Source: Puteibacter caeruleilacunae
GTDB lineage: Bacteria > Bacteroidota > Bacteroidia > Bacteroidales > Prolixibacteraceae
DNA: 64,000 nucleotides
NCBI GenBank assembly: GCA_005217565.1
Contig: SJCO01000013.1
Span: 124,001-188,000, forward strand
Direction of reading: 5' to 3'
Part shown: positions 52,729-61,972 of the stretch, piece by piece
Numbering within the stretch: position 1 is the stretch's first letter
How the letters are laid out: the number at the start of each line of letters is the position of its first letter
Translations under genes and position numbers: made by a program
Notes under the pieces: generated by a model
The model's input: the letters and a program-made list of their open reading frames with translations, nothing else
Database searches by the model: none
Told to the model about the DNA's origin: nothing

Positions 52729-55700
52729 TTATTTGAATTTCTCTACATACTCATTAGGTGTTACGTCAAAGCACTTTTTAAAGCACTTTGAGAAATACGA
52801 TGGACTGCTAAAGCCAACTTCATATGCAACTTGGGCAATCCCTTTTTGTCCATCCTTCAATAGATGAGCCGCTTTCTTCAACCTAACCAATCGAATAAAT
52901 TCTGTTGCTGAATTCCCTGTTAACGACTTAATTTTCTTGTATAACAGACTGCGACTTATATGAATTGATTCTGAAAGTTTCTCAACATTTAAGTCGGGAT
53001 CACCAATATTTTCTTCAATGTAATCGATCACCTGTTTAATGAAGACATTATCAACCTTTGTTGTCGTAAGCAACTCACTTTCCGATTCAGGTTGTGCCGT
53101 GTATTTCGATTTGATTTGCTCTTTAAAGCTTATCCTTCCAACCACCTTCTGTTTCAATATAGCTGGATTAAATGGCTTAGCGATATAATCATCAGCACCA
53201 TACTCTAATCCAATATATTCAGCTTCTTCAGTATCAAGAGCCGTAAGCAGAATAACAGGAATGTGAGAAATAGACAGATCACTCTTGATGGCTTTGCAAA
53301 GCTCAAATCCATTCATTCCAGGCATCATTACATCTGAAATCACCAGGGCTGGTTTTTCTAACTGAATCAATTTATACGCAGAGTCTCCATCAAACGATTT
53401 TATTATATCGAATGAATCACTTAATGATTCTGTCAATAAATTCAGCACACCAGGATTATCATCTACAATCATTATTTTATATCGTTCCTGTAGTTTGTTC
53501 TCGATATTTTCAATTTTTACCAATACATCATCCTTTGATTCAGTCAGCTGGGTAGGAATTAAACCTGCATTAAACTCCTCAGAATTCATCGGTACAGTTA
53601 ACTTAAAACAAGACCCAGGATCATCCTTCTCGATATACTGCAACTCACCTTTTTGCAATGTAGCCAACTTTTGCGCATAGGATAAACCTATCCCCGTTCC
53701 TCCTGTTGAATTATCAGTGTAAAATCTATTAAATATCTTGTCGGCATCGGCACTATTAATTCCCTTTCCTGAATCATCAACACTCAATGATAGTTTATCA
53801 TTCTGATGGTCGAAATCCATTGATATACTAATTCTTCCTCCCGATGGCGTATACTTAAATGCATTCGATAAAAGATTCATCATTATATTTCTCACACCTT
53901 CAGGTGCCAGATAAACATACCTGTTCCCTTCTGGTAGATTAATCTCGAATGATATATTATTTTGATAAGCTCGCTCTTTAAAAAGAAACACAATATCTCG
54001 AAGCAACTCATGAATACTAAATGTTGAATACTTCAATTCCAGTTCATTATTCTCAATTTTCCTGAATTCGAGTAGCTGATTAATCATATGAAGCAGATGC
54101 TGTGCATTCTCATAAATAACATCCAATGTACTATTCCAAACACCTTTATTTTTTAGGTTCTCTAATGGTCCGATGATCAATGTTAGAGGAGTTCTGAATT
54201 CATGAGATACATTAGTAAAGAATTGAAGTCTTATTTTACTCAGTTGCTCATTTTGTTCCCGTTTCAGTTTTTCAATCCTAATCTGCTCGTTATATTTTAC
54301 AGGCATCAAAATTATTCGACGTGCAATGAGGAGCGCCAATACAATAATGATTAGATATACTATAAAGGCATAGATGGTAAACCAAAATGGAGGTTCTTTA
54401 ATAATTACCAATTCTTTTACATTTTCACTCCATCCACCCTGTTCATTGGAAGCTTTAATTTTTAAAATATAAGTTCCTGGTCTTAGGTTTGTATAGGTAG
54501 CTGACCTTTGCGTACCAACGTAGTTCCAATCATCCTCAAAGCCATCTAAGTAGTAAGCATATTCAATTTGAAGCGAACCAGGATATCTGATGCCCACAAA
54601 ATCGAATGAAACAACCTTGTGTTTATGTTTAAACACCAACGTATCACAATGCTGAATATGCCGCTTCAAAATACCTGTTTGATCATTAGGGATCACAGTT
54701 TTATTAAACAGTTTCAGTCGCTCTACCTTTACTTCTGGCGCATCCAATTCGATAGTTATTGACTCCGGATCAAAGAACACCAATCCACTGTTACTACCAA
54801 AATAAAAATTCCCTGCCTGCCCTTTTAGACAACTTCCGAAATTAAATTCATTATCAGGAAGATTATCAGTATGATCGAAGGATAAAAACTTATGATTATT
54901 ATTACCAATCTTGCAAATTCCTCTATTGGTACTTATCCATATTGCGCCATTGTTATCCTCTGTTATTGCTTTGATTGTACTATTAGGAAAGTCCTCTGAC
55001 CGTGAGAAATATTTCACGCCCTTACTCTCACTATATTTTGCTAATCCATTTCTGGTACCTATCCACATCACGCCATTTGAAGCAGCAAACAGGGCTGTTA
55101 CAAAACTTGAAGGCAACTCTCCTTTTGTATTTGAACGATTAAAGCGAACAAACTCATCTTGCCCCTTTTTCTTCAGATTTAGACCGTTATCAGTACCTAG
55201 CCATAAATTACCATAGGCATCGCCAGTAATAGCAAGGATGTTATTATTACTAACCGAATTAGAATCATCTTTAATTCGCTGATAATGTTTCGACTCACCT
55301 GTCTCCTTATTCAAACGAACTAGGCCATTATACAAAGTTCCAATCCACAGATACTTATCTTTATCATCATATAAACTCCATATTGAATTAGGGGACGAAT
55401 CCTCCTCTTCGTCATTTCTTAATTTTATTGGAACAACTGTGTTTCGATTGAGATCAACTTTAAGCAGCCCCCCCAAATAAGTACCTAACCATAGCACATT
55501 ATCCTGATCGACAACCATACTTTGGATATAGTTATTGGGAATCTTTTGCTTAATAATCTTTTCCAGATTTCGTATCCGATTTAGTCGCTTATCCCAGGCA
55601 TATACTCCTCCTCCATCTGAACCAATGTAAACCGTGTTTCCATCACCTGATTCACAAAAACACTTAACGGCATTATCTCCAATTGCAGGATTTGTCTCAA

Positions 55701-56760
55701 TACTTATGGTATTGAAAATTGGTTTATTTTCATTGTAAATATTAACACCTTGCGAGTATGTACCTAACCAGATATTTTTATCTGGTGATTGGAATATACT
55801 ATAAATAGAATTAGACGATAATCCATGAGGAGAATGAACATTATGGATTAATTGCTGCGAACTGTGAGTATTCGGATTAATAAAGTACAATCCACTATTT
55901 TCGGTTCCCACCCATAAGCTATCACCTATTATTGATAAATCCAGTATCGGAGGATAAGTCTTGCCAAAAGTCTCTTCACCATAATGATATAATTGCCTCA
56001 ACCTATTGGTTCGATAAGTATAGTGATATAATCCAGAATATTGAGTTCCAACATACAAGTTATCTTTCAAATCCTTTTCTACGGAATTAATATTTGTAGG
56101 AAATTTCGTCAGTAGATGTTTTGTTTTTACACCTTCATCACCAATTGTCACCCGATATAACTCTTTTTCGACTCCAATAAGGAAGCTTGATGAAGATACA
56201 GCGGTAATGGAAGCAATTATCTTATCAGGAAAAATTACATCCTTAACTTCGTTGGTTCCCTTCACGTTGATTAGCATACAACCTTTATTGGTTGCAACCA
56301 GTACTTGTTCTTTTGCAACAGCAGCAATATCATTAATCAAGAACGACAAAAAGTAATCTACCGACGAAAATTGATCTTCATTGGAAGAGTAATAACTTAA
56401 TCCCTGAGAAGTACCGATCCACAAGTCCCCATTTTCAGTTGCCTGTAAACAATTTATAATGTTGTTACAAATGGTTGATTTTGTTGAATCGTTCTTATAA
56501 CTGTAAGATTGAAACTCTATTCCATTATATTTACAGAGTCCATCTTTTGTCCCCATCCAAATGTAGCCATTTGAATCCATGGTTATACATCTCACATTAC
56601 TCTGAGGTAAACCATCAAAAACAGAAAGTTTATCAAATTGTAATACATCATTTGACATCCCCTTATAAGGAAAGGCTGCAAGTATGCCTACAAATACTGC
56701 TATACAAAAATGTCTCCATTCCATCAGAGTGAACATTATCCTTCTATCCCGATTAAACAT
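52729..56760 (-). CDS. Hybrid two-component system regulator (HTCS) of the second PUL
   Basis: A 1343-residue protein from the ATG at 56760 (alternatives at 56736 and 56724). A signal or anchor segment is at about 15-33, then two reg_prop propellers with repeated LWIGT/MWIGT blades to about 735, a Y_Y_Y domain to about 820, and a membrane helix near 822-843. His853 in FFTNVSHEFRTP marks the HisKA domain, NLLSNAFKYT and GTGIGLSYAQKL the ATPase domain, Asp1143 in VISDVMMPGMNG the receiver, and an AraC-type HTH ends the protein (IHISRSLLYKKIKSLTGNS, VAYEVGFSSPSYFSKCF). It is divergent from susC2 and presumably activates it after binding an oligosaccharide in the periplasm. Confidence 0.97.
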   Translation of the reverse strand: MFNRDRRIMFTLMEWRHFCIAVFVGILAAFPYKGMSNDVLQFDKLSVFDGLPQSNVRCITMDSNGYIWMGTKDGLCKYNGIEFQSYSYKNDSTKSTICNNIINCLQATENGDLWIGTSQGLSYYSSNEDQFSSVDYFLSFLINDIAAVAKEQVLVATNKGCMLINVKGTNEVKDVIFPDKIIASITAVSSSSFLIGVEKELYRVTIGDEGVKTKHLLTKFPTNINSVEKDLKDNLYVGTQYSGLYHYTYRTNRLRQLYHYGEETFGKTYPPILDLSIIGDSLWVGTENSGLYFINPNTHSSQQLIHNVHSPHGLSSNSIYSIFQSPDKNIWLGTYSQGVNIYNENKPIFNTISIETNPAIGDNAVKCFCESGDGNTVYIGSDGGGVYAWDKRLNRIRNLEKIIKQKIPNNYIQSMVVDQDNVLWLGTYLGGLLKVDLNRNTVVPIKLRNDEEEDSSPNSIWSLYDDKDKYLWIGTLYNGLVRLNKETGESKHYQRIKDDSNSVSNNNILAITGDAYGNLWLGTDNGLNLKKKGQDEFVRFNRSNTKGELPSSFVTALFAASNGVMWIGTRNGLAKYSESKGVKYFSRSEDFPNSTIKAITEDNNGAIWISTNRGICKIGNNNHKFLSFDHTDNLPDNEFNFGSCLKGQAGNFYFGSNSGLVFFDPESITIELDAPEVKVERLKLFNKTVIPNDQTGILKRHIQHCDTLVFKHKHKVVSFDFVGIRYPGSLQIEYAYYLDGFEDDWNYVGTQRSATYTNLRPGTYILKIKASNEQGGWSENVKELVIIKEPPFWFTIYAFIVYLIIIVLALLIARRIILMPVKYNEQIRIEKLKREQNEQLSKIRLQFFTNVSHEFRTPLTLIIGPLENLKNKGVWNSTLDVIYENAQHLLHMINQLLEFRKIENNELELKYSTFSIHELLRDIVFLFKERAYQNNISFEINLPEGNRYVYLAPEGVRNIMMNLLSNAFKYTPSGGRISISMDFDHQNDKLSLSVDDSGKGINSADADKIFNRFYTDNSTGGTGIGLSYAQKLATLQKGELQYIEKDDPGSCFKLTVPMNSEEFNAGLIPTQLTESKDDVLVKIENIENKLQERYKIMIVDDNPGVLNLLTESLSDSFDIIKSFDGDSAYKLIQLEKPALVISDVMMPGMNGFELCKAIKSDLSISHIPVILLTALDTEEAEYIGLEYGADDYIAKPFNPAILKQKVVGRISFKEQIKSKYTAQPESESELLTTTKVDNVFIKQVIDYIEENIGDPDLNVEKLSESIHISRSLLYKKIKSLTGNSATEFIRLVRLKKAAHLLKDGQKGIAQVAYEVGFSSPSYFSKCFKKCFDVTPNEYVEKFK

Positions 56761-57403
56761 CTTCCTCCTCCTCTTTATCTATTAATCCTCAAAGAAGCAG
56801 TGTTAAAATTAAAGTTGTTATTCCACAATCCCGAATCAAATCTTCATTTGTTATATACTATTACTCATTTTTACCTTACGTATACTCATCTGATTCAATA
56901 ACAGATACAAATTACACATAATTCTACGGTGCTTGAATATATTTTCACATAAAAAATAAAGCATGAAGAAAGAGAAGATAAAATCAATCGGCATATTCCT
57001 ATTACTAACACTATTTATAGCCTCATTTTTGCTAATCATTCTATACTATTTTCTATAGAACTGCATCCAGGATTAACACAAGCTAATCTTTACAACATAT
57101 CAACCTTGTGACAAGCAAATGAACAGACAAGAATTTCACCAACCAAATTCAAGAAGTAACCCACAAATTCCGGACTAATATTCATTTGTTTCATTTTGAT
57201 ACCGAAAAGTCGCACTACCTAATTCAAATATTACAGCAATGAATTCATCTGATTCACAACACCAAAATGTCATATAGTACTTTTCCACTATCAAAACTAA
57301 ACGAATTGCAACACCTGTCATGCAGCGATAAAATCAGCATTCAGGCATAGCATTCAAAGGATAAAAATCAAAGAGGTAATAACTATCTAAATCTCTAATT
57401 ATT
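56761..57403. other. Divergent intergenic region upstream of the second susC
   Basis: A 643-bp gap between the divergent HTCS and susC genes, expected to carry the susC promoter and HTCS sites. No TAnnTTTG box was found near susC. It contains a 31-codon membrane peptide frame on the plus strand, listed separately. No other feature was recognised. Confidence 0.5.
56963..57058 (+). CDS. Candidate 31-residue single-span membrane peptide
   Basis: ATG at 56963 to TAG at 57056-57058. The peptide has a lysine-rich start (MKKEKIKSIG) followed by one long hydrophobic helix (IFLLLTLFIASFLLIILYYF). The clear basic-then-hydrophobic layout resembles small membrane proteins, though AT-rich DNA often encodes hydrophobic frames by chance. 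It is 345 bp upstream of susC, farther than the similar frame in the first PUL, and is not part of a tight operon. Function and expression are unknown. Confidence 0.35.
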   Translation: MKKEKIKSIGIFLLLTLFIASFLLIILYYFL

Positions 57404-60400
57404 ATGAAAAAGAATCTTTTTAGAAATCTAAAAATGATCATTACCTGTTCCATGCTACTATTATCTACAGTGGCTTTCTCTCAATCCCGACAATTGAGTG
57501 GAACAGTTGTTGACACTTCCGGAGAAGGTATACCCGGAGTAAACGTTATTGTTAAAGGAACCGTAACAGGAACCGTAACCGATATTGATGGTAAATATAG
57601 TTTGAAGGTTGACGATAATCCAAACCTGACTATTCAGTTCTCATTTATCGGTTACAAAGCACTCGAGCAGCAATTATCTAATCAATCAGTAATTAATGTC
57701 ACACTAGAACAAGATGCAATTGGTCTGGATGAGGTCGTTGCTGTAGGATATGGTGTACAGCGCAAGAGTGATCTTACCGGATCAATCGCATCAGTAAGCT
57801 CTGATCAAATGAAAGAGATTCCGCTTTCAAGGGTTGACCAGGCACTACAAGGGAAAATCGCAGGGGTAAATATTTCAACTACTGATGGTTCTCCTGGAGG
57901 TAATGTTAAAATTCGAATCCGAGGTGCCAACTCTATTAATGGTGGAAACCAACCTCTAATTGTTGTTGATGGATTCTTAGGTGGAGATCTAAAGACGATT
58001 AATCCTTCCGACATTGAGTCGATTGAGGTATTGAAAGATGCATCGGCAACTGCAGTATATGGTTCACGTGGAGCCAATGGAGTTGTTTTGGTAACAACAA
58101 AACAAGGAAGTAAGGGGAAAACTGAAGTTACATTCAGCTCATATGCGTCAGCTCATGAAAAAATGAATTCAGTTGATATTCTGGCAGCACATGAATATGC
58201 ACAAATATTAAACGAGCGTGCAGCCATCTTTAATCAACCAGCCTTATTCTCAGCACAAGAAATTGAAGAATTTAAACAAACAGGTGGTACTGACTGGGAA
58301 GAGGAAATTTATCGCGATTATGCTCTACTACACAACTCTCAGCTTTCTGTTGCTGGAGGTAGTGAGAAAATAAAGTATTATTTAAGCGCGAACATCGTTG
58401 ATCAAAATGGATTGATTCATAACAACGACTATAAACGCTTTGGTCTAAAAGCAAGCATTGATGCAGAATTAAACGACTGGATCACTGTTGGATTCAATGC
58501 TATTGGAAACAAAGAGACTAAACACGGTATGAATTTCAATGGTTATTGGGGTAATCCTGTAGATAATGCATTAAGATTCCCTAATACAACACCTGTATAC
58601 AATGAAGATGGTACTTATTGTAACGACACTCCAATTCCTTCGGTAGGACTATATAATCCTGTTGCAACAGTTATGGAACCTCGTCGCCTGGCAATAACTT
58701 ACAATGCACTGATTAATGCTTATGCAAAATTTAAATTGTCAGATGATCTAAGTTTCAAAACAAGTGTGGGTTCAAACACCATTGTTAAAAATGGAAATTC
58801 ATTCTCTCCATTAACAACACTTAATGGATTTAACAGTGGTAAGAACAATGCCAGTGTTTCAAATTCAATATCTTCAAACTGGCAGAATACAAACACACTA
58901 AACTACCTAAAAACAATCAACGATATTCATCGTTTGAATGGAACTCTAGTATTCGAGCAGCAACATACTGAATACCGCTCAAATAATAGTAGCGTACGTA
59001 ATTTCCCAACTGAAGCACTAGGATATAACAAACTAGGTTTAGGAGAAGAACGTAACACTATTGATTCAGGCCACAATGAAAGCAACATCTTATCATTCAT
59101 GGGACGAATCAACTATAGCTTTATGGATCGTTACCTGTTTACTGTTACATATCGTGCAGATGGTTCATCTAAATTTGGAGAAGATAACAAGTGGGGATAT
59201 TTCCCATCTGCATCATTTGCATGGCGTCTTTCTGAAGAATCATTCATAAAAGAGATGAATGTATTCTCTAATCTTAAATTCAGAACATCTTATGGTGAAA
59301 CAGGTAGTCAGGCTACAGGAGCATATTCTTCACTAACAAAGCTCAACACTGGAATGGGATACCCTCTTAATGGTATCAGTCAGACCATCGGTATTGGACC
59401 TGGAAGTAATGGTAATTCTGACCTAAAGTGGGAGAAAACCGGACAAATCAACTTAGGTATTGATGCAGGTTTCTTTGACAACAGATTATCATTCGTTCTT
59501 GATCTATATAAGAAGACTACCAAAGATCTTTTGTTGGATGATCCACTTCCTCGTTATACCGGACATAGCTCTATTCGCAGAAACATGGGAGAAGTTGAGA
59601 ATAAAGGTATCGAGTTTCTTCTTTCTGGTTCTCCATGCGTAAATAACTTCAAATGGGATGTAAGCTTCAATATTTCATCAAACAAGTCACGTATTAGCGA
59701 GTTTGGAAACAGTGGTTATAAAATCATTGATGAGTATATCCTAAAGCAAGGAGAAGAATTAGGAACTTTCTATGGATATAAATACCTAGGCGTTTGGAAG
59801 AGCAATGAGGCAGAGGAAGCGGCGAAATTTGGAAGCGCTCCTGGAGATTCAAAATACTATGACCTTGATAATAACAACGCAATCAACGAGGATGACAAAG
59901 TAATTATTGGTAATGGACAACCAGACTTTGTTTGGGGATTAAACAATAACTTCAGCTATAAGAATTTTGATCTTTCTGCAGAAATTAATGGAGTTCAGGG
60001 AAACCAGATTCTTAATGTTACTCGTTACTGGTTAAATCGTAGTATTAGAGCTGCCGAGATGGTTAACTATTACCGTCCGGATAATCAAGATACAAACGTT
60101 CCAGGATTCTCAAATACTGAAAAAGATTACAACACACCAAACAGTCGCTGGTTAGAAGATGGATCTTTTGTAAGACTTAGAAATGTAACATTAGGATATA
60201 CCTTCAACGAGGACCTTTTGAAAAAAGTTAAGCTTTCAAGCGCACGTGTATATTTCTCAGGACAGAATCTTCTAACAATCACTGATTACAGTGGTTTTGA
60301 TCCTGAATTATCATCAACTGGAAATTCTGATACAAAAGTAGGATTAGATGCCAGTCCATATCCTTCAGCTAAAATTTACACCATCGGTTTAGACATTAAA

Positions 60401-60406
60401 TTTTAA
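57404..60406 (+). CDS. susC: SusC/RagA family TonB-linked outer-membrane transporter (second PUL)
   Basis: A 1000-residue protein with a signal peptide ending near VAFSQ (27). Carboxypeptidase-regulatory-like domain about 30-105, TonB-box-like LDEVVAVGYG at 108-117 followed by the common GVQRKSDLTGSI, plug domain about 120-235 (IRIRGANSINGGNQPLIVVDG, IEVLKDASATAVYGSRGANG), then the barrel to the end (YTIGLDIKF). It forms a complex with the SusD 12 bp downstream. The plug and barrel differ clearly from SusC1. Upstream is the divergent HTCS. Confidence 0.97.
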   Translation: MKKNLFRNLKMIITCSMLLLSTVAFSQSRQLSGTVVDTSGEGIPGVNVIVKGTVTGTVTDIDGKYSLKVDDNPNLTIQFSFIGYKALEQQLSNQSVINVTLEQDAIGLDEVVAVGYGVQRKSDLTGSIASVSSDQMKEIPLSRVDQALQGKIAGVNISTTDGSPGGNVKIRIRGANSINGGNQPLIVVDGFLGGDLKTINPSDIESIEVLKDASATAVYGSRGANGVVLVTTKQGSKGKTEVTFSSYASAHEKMNSVDILAAHEYAQILNERAAIFNQPALFSAQEIEEFKQTGGTDWEEEIYRDYALLHNSQLSVAGGSEKIKYYLSANIVDQNGLIHNNDYKRFGLKASIDAELNDWITVGFNAIGNKETKHGMNFNGYWGNPVDNALRFPNTTPVYNEDGTYCNDTPIPSVGLYNPVATVMEPRRLAITYNALINAYAKFKLSDDLSFKTSVGSNTIVKNGNSFSPLTTLNGFNSGKNNASVSNSISSNWQNTNTLNYLKTINDIHRLNGTLVFEQQHTEYRSNNSSVRNFPTEALGYNKLGLGEERNTIDSGHNESNILSFMGRINYSFMDRYLFTVTYRADGSSKFGEDNKWGYFPSASFAWRLSEESFIKEMNVFSNLKFRTSYGETGSQATGAYSSLTKLNTGMGYPLNGISQTIGIGPGSNGNSDLKWEKTGQINLGIDAGFFDNRLSFVLDLYKKTTKDLLLDDPLPRYTGHSSIRRNMGEVENKGIEFLLSGSPCVNNFKWDVSFNISSNKSRISEFGNSGYKIIDEYILKQGEELGTFYGYKYLGVWKSNEAEEAAKFGSAPGDSKYYDLDNNNAINEDDKVIIGNGQPDFVWGLNNNFSYKNFDLSAEINGVQGNQILNVTRYWLNRSIRAAEMVNYYRPDNQDTNVPGFSNTEKDYNTPNSRWLEDGSFVRLRNVTLGYTFNEDLLKKVKLSSARVYFSGQNLLTITDYSGFDPELSSTGNSDTKVGLDASPYPSAKIYTIGLDIKF

Positions 60407-60418
60407 TAACAGGAACTC

Positions 60419-61876
60419 ATGAAAATACTTAGATATATACTAACAATTGCAGTTATAGCAAGCATGTTTGGTTGTGAAAACTTAGATGAACAACCTAAAT
60501 CAATACTTAGTCCTGAATCATTTTACAATACCGAAGCAGATTTAAGGGCTGCAATTACCGCATGTTATTCGCCACTTATGGGTAACTGGAATGGTATTAG
60601 TGTTCGTTCATGGGCATTACACATGGGTGCCGATGACATGACCTCAAGAAGAGGTGCCAATAAACAACGATTACTAGAATTTGACGATTTCAATATTTCG
60701 ACCAATAACATTGACAACCGAAATATGTGGAATACATATTACCAAGGTATTTCTGCCTGTAATTTAGCCATAGCCAATTACGAGAAAGTAAAAATGAATG
60801 AAGAACTAAAACAACAACTAATTGCACAAGCATTCTTCATTCGTGCGTTCTGTTACTACAATGCTGTTCGCTTTTGGGGGGATATCCCATTGATCACAGA
60901 ACCTGTAGAAGATGATGGACTAAGTATCGTTCGTTCACCTGCTGCAGATGTATATACTCAAATACTTGCTGATTTGGAATTTGCAGAGCAAAAACTTCCG
61001 GTTAACTGGCCAGGACAACCAGGAGCTGCCACTAAAGGAGCTGCAAAGACTATGCTCGCAGATGTATATCTGACAATGGCAGGATGGCCGATGAAGCAAA
61101 TCGACAAATATGCTTTAGCAGCACAGAAAGCAAAAGAAGTGATGAACTTAGGAGCATATGATTTGATGCCTAATTTTAAAGATTTATTCAACCTTGCAAC
61201 TAAAAATAATCAGGAACATATCTGGAATCTTCAAGCTTCAGTAAATGATAAATACCCTTCAAAATTAGGTATCTCGTTTCTTCCACCTGATGAAAAAGGA
61301 TGGTGTGACTATGTTGCTGAGGTAGATTTCTTTGAGCGTTTCCCTGAAAACAGAAGGAAAGACCAAACTTACTATACTGAGTTTACAGTAAACGGTGAGA
61401 CAGTAAATTGGCAGGATGGTATGTTAGGACTACCATTCTTCTCAAAATACTGGGATGATGCAAATCCTAAGGACAAGAAAAAAGTAAATGGTGATCACCT
61501 ATTCCCAATCTATCGCTATGCTGAGGTATTACTGATTTATGCAGAAGCACAAAACAGAGCAAACGGTGGTCCTGATCAAAGTTGCTACGACGCAGTAAAT
61601 GCAATCAGAGCAAGAGCTAATGCAGGAGTTGCTGACGATGCACCTGCAGGCTTGAGCGAAGCAGAATTCGATCAACTTGTTTTTGACGAAAAAGGATGGG
61701 AATTTGCTGCAGAACAAAAAAGATGGCATGACCTCGTACGCAAAGAACTAGTTGCAGAGTATAACAAAGACAAAGCAACCATTACAACAACTATTACTAA
61801 AGACAATTACATTTTTCCTATACCGGCATATGAGCGTGAAATCAATCCAGGTTTGACGCAAAATCCAGGATATTAG
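60419..61876 (+). CDS. susD: SusD/RagB family outer-membrane glycan-binding lipoprotein (second PUL)
   Basis: A 485-residue lipoprotein (SMFGC, cysteine 19). It has the SusD_RagB layout: N-terminal SusD-like_3 domain with LDEQPKSILSPESFYNTEADLRAA in the opening, TPR helices with FFIRAFCYYNAVRFWGDIPLITEPV, and C-terminal PIYRYAEVLLIYAEAQNRANGG and DEKGWEFAAEQKRWHDLVRK. These are the standard motifs of the main SusD family. It starts 12 bp after susC and ends about 28 bp before a hairpin. It differs in subfamily from the SusD-like_2 protein of the first PUL. Confidence 0.96.
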   Translation: MKILRYILTIAVIASMFGCENLDEQPKSILSPESFYNTEADLRAAITACYSPLMGNWNGISVRSWALHMGADDMTSRRGANKQRLLEFDDFNISTNNIDNRNMWNTYYQGISACNLAIANYEKVKMNEELKQQLIAQAFFIRAFCYYNAVRFWGDIPLITEPVEDDGLSIVRSPAADVYTQILADLEFAEQKLPVNWPGQPGAATKGAAKTMLADVYLTMAGWPMKQIDKYALAAQKAKEVMNLGAYDLMPNFKDLFNLATKNNQEHIWNLQASVNDKYPSKLGISFLPPDEKGWCDYVAEVDFFERFPENRRKDQTYYTEFTVNGETVNWQDGMLGLPFFSKYWDDANPKDKKKVNGDHLFPIYRYAEVLLIYAEAQNRANGGPDQSCYDAVNAIRARANAGVADDAPAGLSEAEFDQLVFDEKGWEFAAEQKRWHDLVRKELVAEYNKDKATITTTITKDNYIFPIPAYEREINPGLTQNPGY

Positions 61877-61904
61877 GATTCGTAATGAGCGCACAAACAT
61901 AGAG

Positions 61905-61931
61905 AAGGAGAAGGAATTACACCTTCTCCTT
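61905..61931 (+). promoter_or_regulatory. Hairpin between susD and the GH3 gene
   Basis: AAGGAGAAGG (61905-61914) pairs perfectly with CCTTCTCCTT (61922-61931) around AATTACA. No T-run follows. Its position just after susD matches the hairpin in the first PUL, suggesting it stabilises the susCD mRNA or attenuates the downstream gene. Confidence 0.65.
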
Positions 61932-61972
61932 TGCCATATAATAAGCAATAGATTGTATTAAAGTAATTAACG

